From positions 268,501-332,500 of the forward strand of contig JAVMKO010000042.1 of assembly GCA_032164245.1 (NCBI GenBank): 64,000 nt of DNA. Reading direction: 5' to 3'. Origin of the DNA: Sternotherus odoratus. Taxonomy: Eukaryota; Chordata; Testudines; Kinosternidae. Positions 20,529-30,230 of the stretch are shown in pieces; within the stretch, counting starts at the first letter, position 1, and every line of letters starts with the position of its first letter. A program made the position numbers and the translations under genes. The notes under the pieces are model-generated. The model was not told the origin of the DNA. It saw nothing but the letters and a program-made list of their open reading frames with translations, and ran no database searches.

Positions 20529-20900
20529 CCGAGACCAACGACCAGGGAAACAACTCACCCCCCCTTCCCTGACAAACAGAGGGGCACACCCACCCATGTA
20601 CTTATTGCCTGCACCATCACTGACTCGGACCTTCACTACACCCCATGGGTGGCGTACCCGAACACACCTATAGACTGATGCCTTAAAAAACTCCCACACC
20701 CCAATCTGGAGCTAAGCTGGATATGTGATAATATGCATGTGCCTTGTAATACCTGTAGCTACTACCTACAATCGCCCATAACTCCAGCCTGACTCCAGAT
20801 GTCCAGTACCTTACCTCTCAATCTGTGTATGTTTTCATGTTGAACATTAGCTTTAATAAAAATTTTAACTATGCTCTTTTGTTGTGCTCTGGGGTTTGGC
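20529..20900 (+). other. 3' UTR of the Utopia-like element and junction
   Basis: Non-coding tail with AATAAA at 20855-20860. The exact 3' end and any target duplication are not visible to me. Confidence 0.5.
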
Positions 20901-21091
20901 TTTTGGGCTGTTACAAAGCCTAACTCTTCTTTCACCCCCAGCTAGGGGGAGGCTGCGCGGGGCTGTTTCCAGTCACGTGACAGAGCGGCTAGTGCGGGTG
21001 CTACCCCCCCCCCCCAGTTGTGTGCTGGTTGTTTAAATAAAGAAGAGTAGGGTTTTCAGCCCCCTAGAGGCACTGGGGCTGTGGGGGGTGG

Positions 21092-21432
21092 GTGTGTTAT
21101 TGCAGGGTCTCTCTGGGCACTGGGATGGTGTTTGGAGGTTTGTTATTGTAGGGTCTCTCTGGGCACTAGGATGGTGTGTGGAGGTTTGTTATTGTAGGGT
21201 CTCTGTGGGCACTGGGATGGTGTGCGGAGGTTTGTTATTGTAGGGTCTCTGTGGGCACTGGGATGGTGTGCGGAGGTTTGTTATTGTAGGGTCTCTGTGG
21301 GCACTGGGATGGTGTGCGGAGGTTTGTTATTGTAGGGTCTCTGTGGGCACTGGGATGGTGTTCGGAGGTTTGTTATTGTAGGGTCTCTGTGGGCACTGGG
21401 ATGTTGTGCGGAGGTTTGTTATTGTAGGGTCT
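21092..21432. repeat. 46-bp minisatellite
   Basis: About seven copies of a 46-bp unit with GGTTTGTTATTGTAGGGTCT and GGGCACTGGGATGGTG. The partner at about 56075-56220 has three to four copies. Confidence 0.92.
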
Positions 21433-22250
21433 CTGGGAGAACTGGCGCTGCGTGTACGGGCGGGATCCTGTTGGCTGGCCAGTTGTGGGGGAAGGCAGCA
21501 TGACCCCCAGTACCCCCCACTTCCACTGGATGCAGCCCAGCTACATCTCTGTGCCCCCCTGCTCCCCAGAGGCAGTGTTGGGCTGTAAGTCAGGAGTGAG
21601 GGGCACTGGCCCAGGTGTGGCGGGGGCAGGGCAGGGGCTGCGGGTCGGGAGTGAGCTTGGTGGGAATCTCGCACGTGCTCGCACGCTGGCTGCACGCGCC
21701 GACGTGCGAGGGAGTCGCCCCGTGCGAATTGCGATGACTGGGGGCAGGGCTGGGCAAGGGAGGGGGAAGAGGCGCCCCCCCCAATATGGGGCACAGAAAT
21801 ACCTGACTGAGGAACCCTGTTTGGACTGAGAAGCTGTGAGTTGGATGGTATTCCTGACATCTCAAATAAACCGTCTATTCTGCTGGCTGGCTGAGAGTCA
21901 CGTTTGACTGTGGATTTGGGGTGCAGAACCCATATTATATTAATAATATGGCGGGCTTGCTGGGGGAAGCACACGGAGGGGCAGAAGGTGCTGATGCTCC
22001 GAGGTCAGACCCAGGAAGGTGGAAGTGGGGACCCCTAAAGCTCCTGGCCTGGGAAACAGGCTGTGTACGGAGAAGGGGCCCTTCACCCGGAGTCCGGTCT
22101 GGCTTCCTAGGGAGCGGTTCCAGACCATCGCCCGGGCGCTCCGTGACAGGGCTTATGCAAGTGAAAGAGCTGGAGGCCCCTCATTGATTCACTGGTAGCC
22201 CCTGTGAACATGCGGGTCACTGCCCCCTAACCCCTGCCCCCCACGAATCT

Positions 22251-22353
22251 GGTTGCCATGGCGAGGGAGCGGGCCCGATTTTCCTCCTTCCCCGGTGGTG
22301 CCATGTTATGCAAATCACCCCCACTCCTTGGTATAGGGATGCCTCATTTGCAT
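22251..22353. promoter_or_regulatory. X-box plus paired octamer module (copy A)
   Basis: GGTTGCCATGGCGAG at 22251-22265 resembles an RFX X-box. A perfect octamer ATGCAAAT at 22308-22315 and its reverse complement ATTTGCAT at 22346-22353 flank a GGTATAGGG sequence. All are kept in the duplicate block, which favours function, but no linked transcript is defined. Confidence 0.5.
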
Positions 22354-22382
22354 AGAGCCCCCCAGTATCAGGGGGTGCCCCA

Positions 22383-22760
22383 TGTCACGGAGTGTGGGGA
22401 GTCCGGTCTCTGCACCCCCGCTTCCTGGGATTCACAGTGACTCTCAGGCAGCCAGTAGATTAGAAGGTTTATTGAGATGACAGGAACACAGTCCAACTCA
22501 GAGCTTCTTAGTCTAGACAGGATCCCTCAGTCAGGCCCTTCTGGGAGACCGGGAGATGAGGCCCAGGGTTTTGGGGCTCCCGGCCTTGTTCCCAGTCTTC
22601 TTTCTTCCTCCTAACCTGAACAAAAGCCCAGCCAAAAACTGTTTCCCTGCCTCCTTCCTGCCCCCTCCCCCCAAGCCTTTGTTAGAAACACACAGACATC
22701 CAGCGTCCCATCACCTGGCTGGGGTCAGGTTACATCCCAGCATCACCTTTTACCGTCACA
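22383..22760 (+). mobile_element. Solo LTR (378 bp) with 5-bp target duplication
   Basis: Starts TGTCACGG and ends CCGTCACA, with inverted termini beginning TG and ending CA, flanked by the direct repeat CCCCA (22378-22382 and 22761-22765). Copy B of the duplication reads straight across the same point (about 57318-57330), showing the empty site. It contains no gene. It is probably the remnant of an endogenous retrovirus or related LTR element after LTR recombination. Confidence 0.75.
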
Positions 22761-23013
22761 CCCCAACAGGGACATGGGTCGTGGCTTACGGGGGGATACC
22801 CAGCCCTTACAGCCTACAAAATAGGGGTCCAGGTGGAGGGGGGAGAGGGAAAGTGGGGTGCACAGAACCCCATGGCATGGAGGGGGTGAGGCAGGTGAAG
22901 GGTGCCCCCTATACCCTGCAGTGGCACCCGCCCCCAGTACCCCGCGCCTGCTTTGGGTTCCCCTCCCAGGACCCCCCCTTTTCTCCACTGCCCCCCCTGG
23001 CGGCGCCCCCTAC

Positions 23014-23285
23014 CTGTAGCCCATGGCGGGGTGGGCTCTCTGCTGCTCTCCGGCCGGCAGCCCCGTCTCCAGCAGGTAACTCTCCAGCCACCGCCGCTGC
23101 AGCAGCCACCGCGCCGCCTCCAGCACCTGGCCCGGGGTGAGCGCTGGGTCCCGCCCCGCCAGGCCCCCCTGGCGGCGCCGCCGCCCGCCCTCGCCCTGCC
23201 CGCCCTCGCCACGCCCGCCTTTGCCCTTCTTGGCGCCGGGCAGCCCGTAGAGTTCGTCCACGCTCAGCTTGGCCCCCACCACACC
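23014..23285 (-). CDS. Exon of an unrecognised gene, copy A
   Basis: Minus-strand open exon ending at a CTACAG|GTAGGG donor (after 23014). It encodes AKLSVDELYGLPGAKKGKGG, a Gly/Arg-rich stretch, then LTPGQVLEAARWLLQRRWLE, and ends AMGYR. The duplicate at 57580-57872 keeps frame and donor, and most differences there leave the helical segment intact, which supports coding. The Leu/Ala/Arg-rich segment may form an amphipathic helix. Start and neighbouring exons are uncertain; a possible next acceptor lies near 22820 (TTTTGTAG on the minus strand). I do not recognise the protein. Confidence 0.45.
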
Positions 23286-23879
23286 CCACGGGGCCGTGGG
23301 GGGGGCGGGTCCTCGCGGGGCAGGGGCAGCGGCGGCGTCTCAGCTCCTCTGACCCGGGCCCCGCCCGCTCTCCCGCCTTCCCGTGCAGGCTTCCCCGTGA
23401 GCGGCAGGGGGGCGGAGTTATCGGGGGGCGGAGTTATCAGGGTGGCGAGCAGCGGATGTCTCCGGCGAGGAGTTCCACAGGTTAACGGGACGGGACGGGG
23501 TGATGTGGGGACAGGAGGGGGGCGGGGTCAGGTCCCTGGAAGTGGGGAGGGGCCGGGCAGTGCGGGCTGGGGGGGGACAGGGAAGTAGCTGGAAAAACGG
23601 GGGGGGCTTCTCCCCCCCACACGCAGGGACCCCGGGGGGCTGGTCCCCTCCCCCCGCCCCTCCAGGGCAGAGACTAGCCGCGGGGGGGGTCGTTGGTCTC
23701 CTGTGGGGACAGCAGCTCCGAGCCCCCCCTCCTCACGAGCGCCTCCCCCCCAGTCACCACCCGGCCCCTCAGCCCCACCCCCGGGGCTCGCGCTGGGCGA
23801 TCTGTGCATGCCCAGAGCCAGAGCATTCGCAGTCCGGCTCCTCCCACCCCCGTTCCAACGTCACTGGTGGCGCAGGGCA

Positions 23880-24150
23880 GCTCCACACTCGGCGAAGAGG
23901 CTGAAGCACCTGGGGAAGCCGCCGGCCAGGGACGCAAGTGGGCCGGCAGGCAGGGGCGGCTCCCCCAGGCGCTTCCCGCCTCGTTCGCAGGTGGACCAGG
24001 GCAGCTCCGCGCTCAGCAAAGAGGCCGGAAGCGCCTGGGGGAGCCGCTGGCCAGGGATGCAAGCGGGCCAGCAGGCGGGGGCGGCTCCGCGCTCGGCGAA
24101 GGGGCTGGGAAGCGCCTGGGGGAGTCGCCGGTGCAGCGTGGAAACCATTA
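23880..24150. repeat. Imperfect GC-rich tandem repeat
   Basis: Four to five degenerate copies of a segment with GCGCCTGGGGGAGCCG and GGCCAGGGACGCAAG. It may be internal to an hAT-like element whose right end is near 24760. No gene. Confidence 0.6.
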
Positions 24151-24159
24151 GCCCAGTGG

Positions 24160-24530
24160 GTTAAGGAGGGGCCACGGGGAGCTGACGGTCAACGGGGTGT
24201 GGTATGGGGGGGGAGGCTGGGCTGGGGGGCAGGCAAGGGGGTGGGGGGAAGGCCAGGCTGGGTGGGCGGGGAGGGGGTCCAGGAGACTAGGCTGGATGGG
24301 GTGGGTGCAGGAGGGAAGGAGGTTTGGTGGGGGGGAGGCTGGGCTGGGTGGGTCAGGCATGGGGGCAGGAAGCTGGGTTGGGAGAGGGGAGGAGGTTAGG
24401 TTCCATGGGATGGGCCGGGCCAGGCAGGGGTGGGGGAGGAAAGGCGGTTAGATGGGGGGAGGCTGGGTGGGGGTAAAGGAAGGTCACCCCCTACACCCAG
24501 GCTGACAGCAGGAGCTGACTGGGGCAGGCG
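24160..24530. other. G-rich low-complexity stretch
   Basis: GGGAGGCTGGGCTGGG-type imperfect repeats; nothing coding seen. Confidence 0.5.
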
Positions 24531-24536
24531 GCAGGA

Positions 24537-24645
24537 CCCCGGCTGGTAAGGAGCCAGCGGGGGAAACCCCAAAGCAGTGCAGGGCTAAGCACTCCGCCTG
24601 CCACTGCTTTGGGGTTTCCCCCGCTGGTCCCTTGCCAGCTGGGGT
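24537..24645. repeat. Inverted repeat, arms of about 43 bp
   Basis: The left arm (24537-24579, with CAGCGGGGGAAACCCCAAAG) is almost exactly reverse-complementary to 24602-24645, leaving a loop of about 22 bp. A downstream AAAAAAGGTTCCCACCCCTG (about 24738-24757) looks like an hAT terminal repeat, so the hairpin is probably internal to a nonautonomous DNA transposon. Confidence 0.75.
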
Positions 24646-25189
24646 CTCAGCTCCCATTGCCAGCCTGGGCTTCCTCGGGGGGGGGGGGGGAGCGGCCCGC
24701 GAATGACATTATAAAGGTCCAAATGGCCCTTGACAGAAAAAAGGTTCCCACCCCTGCTCTACGTCATGGCACATGTGTCACTTGCAGGTTTAAATTAGTG
24801 TAAATCAGTGGGTCGTCAAACAGGTGAGCACCCCCCCGGAGGTGTGCGAGACCACCCCATGGGGCTGCATGAGACCCCAGCACCACCACTGAGACTGCCC
24901 GGGAGACCGCCAAACTTCTGGGTGGGGTATTTGGTTCTGCCAAAATGCCACCACCGCCGGCAGCTTCTGATTTTTGCAGCGGCATTTTGGCGAACATACC
25001 CGCCCCGGCGGCTGCCAGACGTTTCCCTCCGTGGAAAGGGGCTGCGGGGGAAAGTTTGCAGACCTCTGCTGTAAATGGTGAATTCTCTGAAACTTGACAT
25101 CTTTAAACCATGATTTGAGGACACCAGTAACTCAAGCAGATATTAGGGGATCTATTCCAGGAATGGGTGGGGTCTTTTGGCCTGTAAGC

Positions 25190-25255
25190 TGCAGGAGGTC
25201 GGATTAGATGATCACGCTGGTCCCTTCTGACCGTAAAGGCTCTGAGTCTAAAAGA
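25190..25255 (+). repeat. CR1 3'-end fragment
   Basis: GGTCGGATTAGATGATCACG and GGTCCCTTCTGACCGTAAAG match the conserved 3' region of CR1 LINEs. Confidence 0.7.
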
Positions 25256-25401
25256 GAGAGGGAAATAAAGGAAAAATTAAAAAAAAAAACTGAACACTGT
25301 AACAAGAGGATAAAACCAAGAGCTCACTCTACAGTCCCCCACTTTCTTCCTCTGCTGGGTGTTGAACGACCTGCTGGGATTCAGAACATTCATTCTCTGT
25401 T

Positions 25402-27470
25402 AAGAATCAGGGTGGTAGCCGTGTTAGTCTGGAATAGCAGAGTTACATCATGGACAGGTCAGACTACCAAAAGGAGGCTACCAGACAACTCTCCAATACC
25501 AATTTCTACAGGCCACTTCCCTACGATCCCACTGAGGAATATACTAAGAAACTGCACCACCTACTCAGGACTCTCCCTGCACTAACACAGGAACAAATTA
25601 ATATACCCTTAGAGCCCCGACCGGGGTTATTCTATCTACTACCCAAGATCCACAAACCTGGGAACCCTGGACGCCCCATCATCTCGGGCATTGGCACTCT
25701 CACTGAAGGACTGTCTGGATATGTAGACTCTCTACTCAGACCCTATGCCACCAGCACTCCCAGCTATCTCCGTGATACCACTGACTTCCTGAGGAAACTA
25801 CAATGCATTGGTGACCTTCCAGAAAACACCATCCTAGCCACCATGGATGTAGAGGCTCTCTACACAAACATCCCACACAAAGATGGAATACAAGCTGTCC
25901 GGAATAGTATCCCTGATGATGCCACAGCACAGGTGGTTGCTGAGCTCTGTGACTTTATCCTCACACACAACTATTTCAAATTTGGTGACAATATATACCT
26001 CCAGACCAGCGGGACTGCTATGGGCACCCGCATGGCCCCACAGTATGCCAACATCTTTATGGCAGACCTGGAACAACGCTTCCTCAACTCTCGTCCACTC
26101 ACACCCCTTCTCTATCTACGCTACATTGATGACATCTTCATCATCTGGACCCATGGGAAAGAAACTCTAGAAGAATTCCACCATGACTTCAACAGCTTCC
26201 ACCCCAACATCCACCTCAGTCTGGACCAGTCCACACAGGAAATCCACTTCCTAGACACCACAGTGCAAATTAATGACGGCCACATCGACACCACCCTATA
26301 CCGAAAACCTACCGACAGCTATGCCTACCTTCATGCCACCAGCTTCCATCCCGGACATACCACACGATCCATTGTCTACAGCCAAGCACTGAGGTACAAT
26401 CGGATTTGCTCCAACCCCTCAGACAGAGACCAACACCTACGAGATCTTCACCAGGCTTTCTCAAAACTACAATACCCACACAAGGAAATAAGGACACAGA
26501 TCAACAGAGCCAGACGTGTACCCAGAAGCCTGCTGCTACAAGACAAGCCCAAGAAAAAAAACAACAGAACACCACTGGCCATCACCTACAGTCCTCAGTT
26601 AAAACCTTTGCAACGCATCATCAGTGACCTACAACCCATCCTGGACAATAATCCCTCACTTTCAAAAGCCTTGGGAGGAAGGCCAGTCCTGGCACACAGA
26701 CAACCTGCCAACCTTAAACAAATTCTCACCAGCAACAGCACACTGCACCACAATAACTCCAACTCAGGAACCAATCCATGCAACAAACCTCGATGCCAAC
26801 TCTGCCCACATATCTACACCAGCAACACCATCACAGGACCTAACCAGATCAACCATACCATCACTGGCTCATTCACCTGTACATCAACCAATGTCATATA
26901 TGCCATTATATGCCACCAGTGTCCCTCTGCTATGTACATCGGCCAAACTGGACAGTCCCTACGAAAAAGGATAAATGCACACAAATCAGATATTAGGAAT
27001 GGCAATATACAAAAACCTGTAGGGGAACACTTCAACCTGCCTGGACACACTATTTCAGATTTAAAGGTCACCATTCTGCAGAAAGGGAACTTCAGATCCA
27101 AACTGCAAAGAGAGACTGCAGAGCTTCAATTCATTTGCAAATTCAGCTCACACACTTTGGGATTGAACCGGGATCTACAATGGTTGGCTCATTACAGACA
27201 TTGTTTCTCATCTCTCCATGTCCACACACCCCATTCAAATGCTAGACGAATAATCCACACTCCCTGATCGGAGATAACAAGCTGGCTCAGCTTAATTGGA
27301 CTAACCTTTTCACCTCCCCCCTGGCTCTTACCTACTTTTCTATAACTGCCTGTTTGTGAACAATTGAACACTTCTACTGCCTGCATCCGACGAAGTGGGT
27401 ATTAGCCCACGAAAGCTCATGCTTCAAAACTTTATAGTTAGTCTTTAAGGTGCCACAGGACTTTGTTAAC
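25402..27470 (+). mobile_element. Penelope-like retroelement with 12-bp target duplication
   Basis: About 2.07 kb flanked by an exact 12-bp direct repeat TCATTCTCTGTT (25390-25401 and 27471-27482). The 5' end reads GGTGGTAGCCGTGTTAGTCT and the 3' end has GAAGTGGGTATTAGCCCACG then CTTTAAGGTGCCACAGGACT, both familiar ends of turtle Penelope copies. The body carries one long open frame. The protein starts inside the usual N-terminal region, so the copy is 5' truncated. Confidence 0.85.
25450..27267 (+). CDS. Penelope-like reverse transcriptase with GIY-YIG endonuclease
   Basis: 605 codons without a stop. RT motifs: LFYLLPKIHKPGNPGRPIIS near residue 60, ATMDVEALYTNIPH (motif A), SGTAMGTRMAP (motif B) and YIDD at 225-228. 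A C-terminal GIY-YIG nuclease has VIYAIIC from 482 and MYIGQTG with Tyr496, preceded by a CxxC pair (KPRCQLC), as in Penelope-like elements of the Neptune/Poseidon kind. The product would nick DNA and prime reverse transcription at the cut. The N-terminus begins within the conserved segment that normally precedes VMDRSDYQKEA, so part is missing. The intact frame suggests recent activity. Confidence 0.9.
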   Translation: MDRSDYQKEATRQLSNTNFYRPLPYDPTEEYTKKLHHLLRTLPALTQEQINIPLEPRPGLFYLLPKIHKPGNPGRPIISGIGTLTEGLSGYVDSLLRPYATSTPSYLRDTTDFLRKLQCIGDLPENTILATMDVEALYTNIPHKDGIQAVRNSIPDDATAQVVAELCDFILTHNYFKFGDNIYLQTSGTAMGTRMAPQYANIFMADLEQRFLNSRPLTPLLYLRYIDDIFIIWTHGKETLEEFHHDFNSFHPNIHLSLDQSTQEIHFLDTTVQINDGHIDTTLYRKPTDSYAYLHATSFHPGHTTRSIVYSQALRYNRICSNPSDRDQHLRDLHQAFSKLQYPHKEIRTQINRARRVPRSLLLQDKPKKKNNRTPLAITYSPQLKPLQRIISDLQPILDNNPSLSKALGGRPVLAHRQPANLKQILTSNSTLHHNNSNSGTNPCNKPRCQLCPHIYTSNTITGPNQINHTITGSFTCTSTNVIYAIICHQCPSAMYIGQTGQSLRKRINAHKSDIRNGNIQKPVGEHFNLPGHTISDLKVTILQKGNFRSKLQRETAELQFICKFSSHTLGLNRDLQWLAHYRHCFSSLHVHTPHSNARRIIHTP

Positions 27471-27540
27471 TCATTCTCTGTTGTCATTGATAAACTGATA
27501 CAATGTGACTAAAATTACACCAATCCCTGGTCACAAAAAC

Positions 27541-27612
27541 TGCACTGGCTGGGAATTGAACCCAGGTTAACTGCTTGGGAAGGAGCTATGCTCACCACTA
27601 TACCACTAATGC
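27541..27612 (-). tRNA. tRNA-Gly-like, anticodon CCC, possibly defective
   Basis: A 72-nt cloverleaf of the tRNA-Gly-TCC type: D-arm GTATAGTGGTGAGCATA, T-arm CTGGGTTCAATTCCCAG fully paired. The loop TTCCCAA reads CCC, still a Gly anticodon. There is one C-C mismatch in the anticodon stem and one A-C in the acceptor. Confidence 0.6.
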
Positions 27613-27619
27613 ATGTAAG

Positions 27620-28350
27620 GAAATATTTCTCCTATGTGCCCCTTATCTTTGACATATGACTCACTCCCACAGAGCTAAGGAGCTGGCTGGAGGCAGCCTG
27701 TCAGCTGGGAGCAGAGGCTGGTTCCCGGGAAGACATGAGCTCCACATCCCAGCCTGAGGTGACACCAACCCCATCCCTGCCCTCAGAGAAGGGAACTGAA
27801 AATCATTTACCATGATGACAAATCCTACCCCGGAAGGAAGGAGGCAGCTCCTTGTAAAGCATGTTTAGTGTTGGTTCCTGCTGTGTACAGATGTTTCTGC
27901 TGCTGATTCCAATCCTGGGGCTCTGCCCGGATAAGGAACGATTATAAGCCCCCGGTTAGGCCACTAAGGAGAAGTGAATCTCGCTGCCCACACCCAGCTT
28001 GGCCACAAAAGAGCACTAGCCCAGGTCACTCAGTGCTCAGCTTTGCAAGTCTTCCGTCCATCCTGGACCCACTTCTCCTCCTGGACTGCAAGTAGCCATC
28101 CTGGGGAGCCAAGAGGCAGGCACAGGATTCTACCTCCCAGCAGCCATCCACAGCTCCCCAGGCTTTGGCAGAATGAATGGTGCCCTATTATCCCACAGCT
28201 TCTGCCCTGCCTTCCTCAGCAGGACTTTCCTCTTTTGTCCCATTCCCATCTCACTTCCTCCTTTGGCAAGTCATGTAACGGAGGCCAGCAGGAAGAGCTG
28301 GCTGTGAAGGCCAAGCTCCAAGGGCAGAGGAGGACAAACCACAAGCAGAG
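27620..28350. other. No gene recognised
   Basis: Intergenic sequence between tRNA relics. TGCTGATTCCAATCCTGGG(G/A)CTCTGCC (27901) recurs near 29496, another sign of local duplication. Confidence 0.4.
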
Positions 28351-28880
28351 GCACCGACTCCATTGGTCTTCTGGGGCTCAGCACCCACCAGCAGCTCCTT
28401 GTGCTCTTGCACCGCAGCTCACCTCCACCTCCAATCCACCTCCACCTCCTCCCCTAAGTGCACCACTGCTCTGATTTTCCCCTCCCACCAGGCTTGCCAT
28501 GAAACAGCTGTTTCATGTGGCAAACCGGGGAGCGAGGAGGAAGCAGCGGAATGGCGGTGCACTCGGGGGAGGAGGTGGTGGTGGAGCGGAGGTGAGCTGG
28601 GGAGGGGAGTGGTTCCTCTGCTGCCTGTGAGGGTTACATCCTGTGGCCCTCCCCCTGCCCCAGCTAAGCTCTGCCTGCTCCCCTGAGCCCACCACGACTA
28701 CTTATCCCCCCTCTCGGGCTTGCCACATGACACAGTTGTTTTGCATGGCAAGCCTGGGAGGGAGGAGAAGGAGGGGAAATGTGGGACAGCTGTGGGAGGA
28801 GGCAGGGCTGGGGATTTGGGGAAGGGGTTGAAAAGGGGGCAAGGAAGGGGCAGAGTTGGGGTGGCCCGAGCACTCACCAG
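28350..28880. repeat. Interspersed repeat complex
   Basis: AGGCACCGACTCCATTGG, GGCTTGCCATGAAACAGCTG and a partly inverted second copy (GGCTTGCCACATGACACAGT; GCATGGCAAGCCTGGG) resemble nonautonomous DNA transposons common in turtles. Reading frames here are low-complexity. Confidence 0.45.
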
Positions 28881-29086
28881 TGCTGGGTAAAGTTGGCCAC
28901 TATGGCCACAAGTCTCCAAAAGACGATTGGCCTAAGTGCTGCAGCTTCCCCGGGCTGATTCCAAGGTGCTTTCTCCACTGATGCCACCCCCCTCTCTCAT
29001 GCAGGAGTTGGGATTATCCAGGGAAAGGCCAGTGGCAGAGAGAGGAGCTCCTTGCTGGACAGAAAGGGGAGCTGGGAAAAGTAAAT

Positions 29087-29158
29087 GTTGTTTACTGGGT
29101 TTGAACGAGGGGCCTTTGGTGTTGTAGGCAAATGTGGTAACCACTACGCTACAGAAAC
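29087..29158 (-). pseudogene. tRNA-Val-like pseudogene
   Basis: The minus strand keeps GTTTCTGTAGCGTAGTGGTT and an AAGGCCCC segment of tRNA-Val. The anticodon loop is CTACAAC, and the T-stem and acceptor do not pair. Confidence 0.6.
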
Positions 29159-29192
29159 TCCCTTGGATTCTGGAGAAAGTGGTGACAGCCCT

Positions 29193-29270
29193 TCTCTAGG
29201 TCAGCTGGTAGAGCAAAGGTCTGGAGCCCGCACTCAGGAAATCAAACCTATGTCCCCCTTGTGACTCCAG
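29193..29270 (+). pseudogene. Possible tRNA relic, Tyr-like
   Basis: CCCTTCTCTAGGTCAGCTGG then TAGAGCAAAGG looks like an acceptor plus D-arm of tRNA-Tyr type. The rest folds poorly. Confidence 0.3.
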
Positions 29271-29274
29271 TGTG

Positions 29275-30090
29275 ACGAGAGCTTCTTTTCCCTCCCCTTG
29301 CTGAGATAGAGCAAGAGAAGAAAGAAAGCTCATGTGGGTCAACTTGGTACACAAGCCTACGCTGCTTTCCCCTGCTGGGGAGCCGGAAATGAGGGACTTG
29401 TGGTGGGTAGAGGTACCACTGTCCTTTCAGAAAAACAGTGAACCCTGCACGTAAAGGGACCAGGAGCCTGCCAAAGCCTGGGATTTACTGCTGCTGCTGA
29501 TTCCAATCCTGGGACTCTGCCTGGATAAGGAACAATTGAGGCTGTCATTGAAATGGAGACGGGAGATGATTTTTTTGACAGGGACGGCTGCCTCCTCTTA
29601 AAGGTGCTTGTCTGTCACCTTCTAATCTCATCCAGCTCCCCCCAACCTGTTCTAAAGCATTAACTGTTTCTTCTCCTTCATGCCACTTGAATGTAGCTGG
29701 GAATCCCAGGGCCTAGAAGAGCTTTTCCACAGACAGTGAATTCCCCACAGGGCTGAGTCCCCACAGGGCTGTTCCAGGGGCTCAAGTCCCCCACCCCAGG
29801 ACAGATGGGGCAGTAACCTCACATCACCCCTTTGTGACTCCCAGGGACCCTGCAGGGACAGCAGCTCCATGCTGGGCCCTGGGGAACCCCAAAGCACCTG
29901 GGGAGAGGGGGCAGAGACTTGAGGTTACCTCAGGTGACTCCTAGGTGGAGGTCTGGCTCCTAGGTGGAGGTGCACAAGATGCAGCTCTGCATCCCCCTTG
30001 AAGTGTAAACAGAGAGAGAATTTGCTCCTCTTTTCAATGTGGAGCAAATAAAGGCAGGTGGAATTATTTCCAGGGCTATACGTAGAAAAC
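29275..30090. other. No gene recognised
   Basis: Intergenic spacer; no exon or intact element seen. Confidence 0.4.
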
Positions 30091-30096
30091 ACAAAC

Positions 30097-30168
30097 TAGC
30101 AGAGGATGGTTTCGATCCATCGACCGCTGGGTTATGGGCCCAGCACGCTTCCGCTGCGCCACTCTGCT
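30097..30168 (-). tRNA. Initiator tRNA-Met, anticodon CAT
   Basis: A 72-nt sequence essentially identical to the vertebrate initiator: acceptor AGCAGAG/CTCTGCT, D-arm GGCGCAGCGGAAGCG, anticodon arm with the initiator-type GGG/CCC stem GCTGGGCCCATAACCCAGC, and T-arm ATGGATCGAAACCAT with the initiator A54/A60 features. It looks functional; damaged relatives lie at 13907 and 41022. Confidence 0.95.
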
Positions 30169-30230
30169 GCTGATGTGGGGCTTTTGTAGAACTGATCAAT
30201 GAAATTGTTTGTAAATTGTTCATGTTCACA

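Larger units (their letters stand above)
15255..20872 (+). mobile_element. Utopia-like non-LTR retrotransposon (RLE type) at a U2 snRNA gene
   Basis: About 5.6 kb from the U2 junction to an AATAAA (20855-20860) and a short 3' UTR. It encodes N-terminal zinc fingers, a reverse transcriptase, a CCHC motif and a PD-D restriction-like endonuclease, the layout of the R2/NeSL superfamily. Utopia is the known lineage of this type that targets U2 snRNA genes and occurs in reptiles. Target-primed insertion into U2 would explain the 5' junction. No U2 sequence was found on the 3' side, so a later rearrangement, or U2 text carried as part of the element, remains possible. Confidence 0.8.
20900..23300. 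repeat. Segmental duplication, copy A (partner 55840-57850)
   Basis: The blocks share, in the same order: TTTAAATAAAGAAGAG-type sequence, the 46-bp minisatellite, GGCTGTAAGTCAGGAGTGAG, the X-box/octamer module, TTACAGCCTACAAAATAGGG and a minus-strand exon. Copy A also has a 378-bp LTR that copy B lacks. Each copy has private indels. Confidence 0.85.

Noticed and set aside
15255..20872. Calling the element R2 (28S rDNA-targeting)
   Set aside because: No rDNA sequence is present at either side, whereas U2 sequence and U2-type promoter elements adjoin the 5' end. RT phylogeny is still needed.
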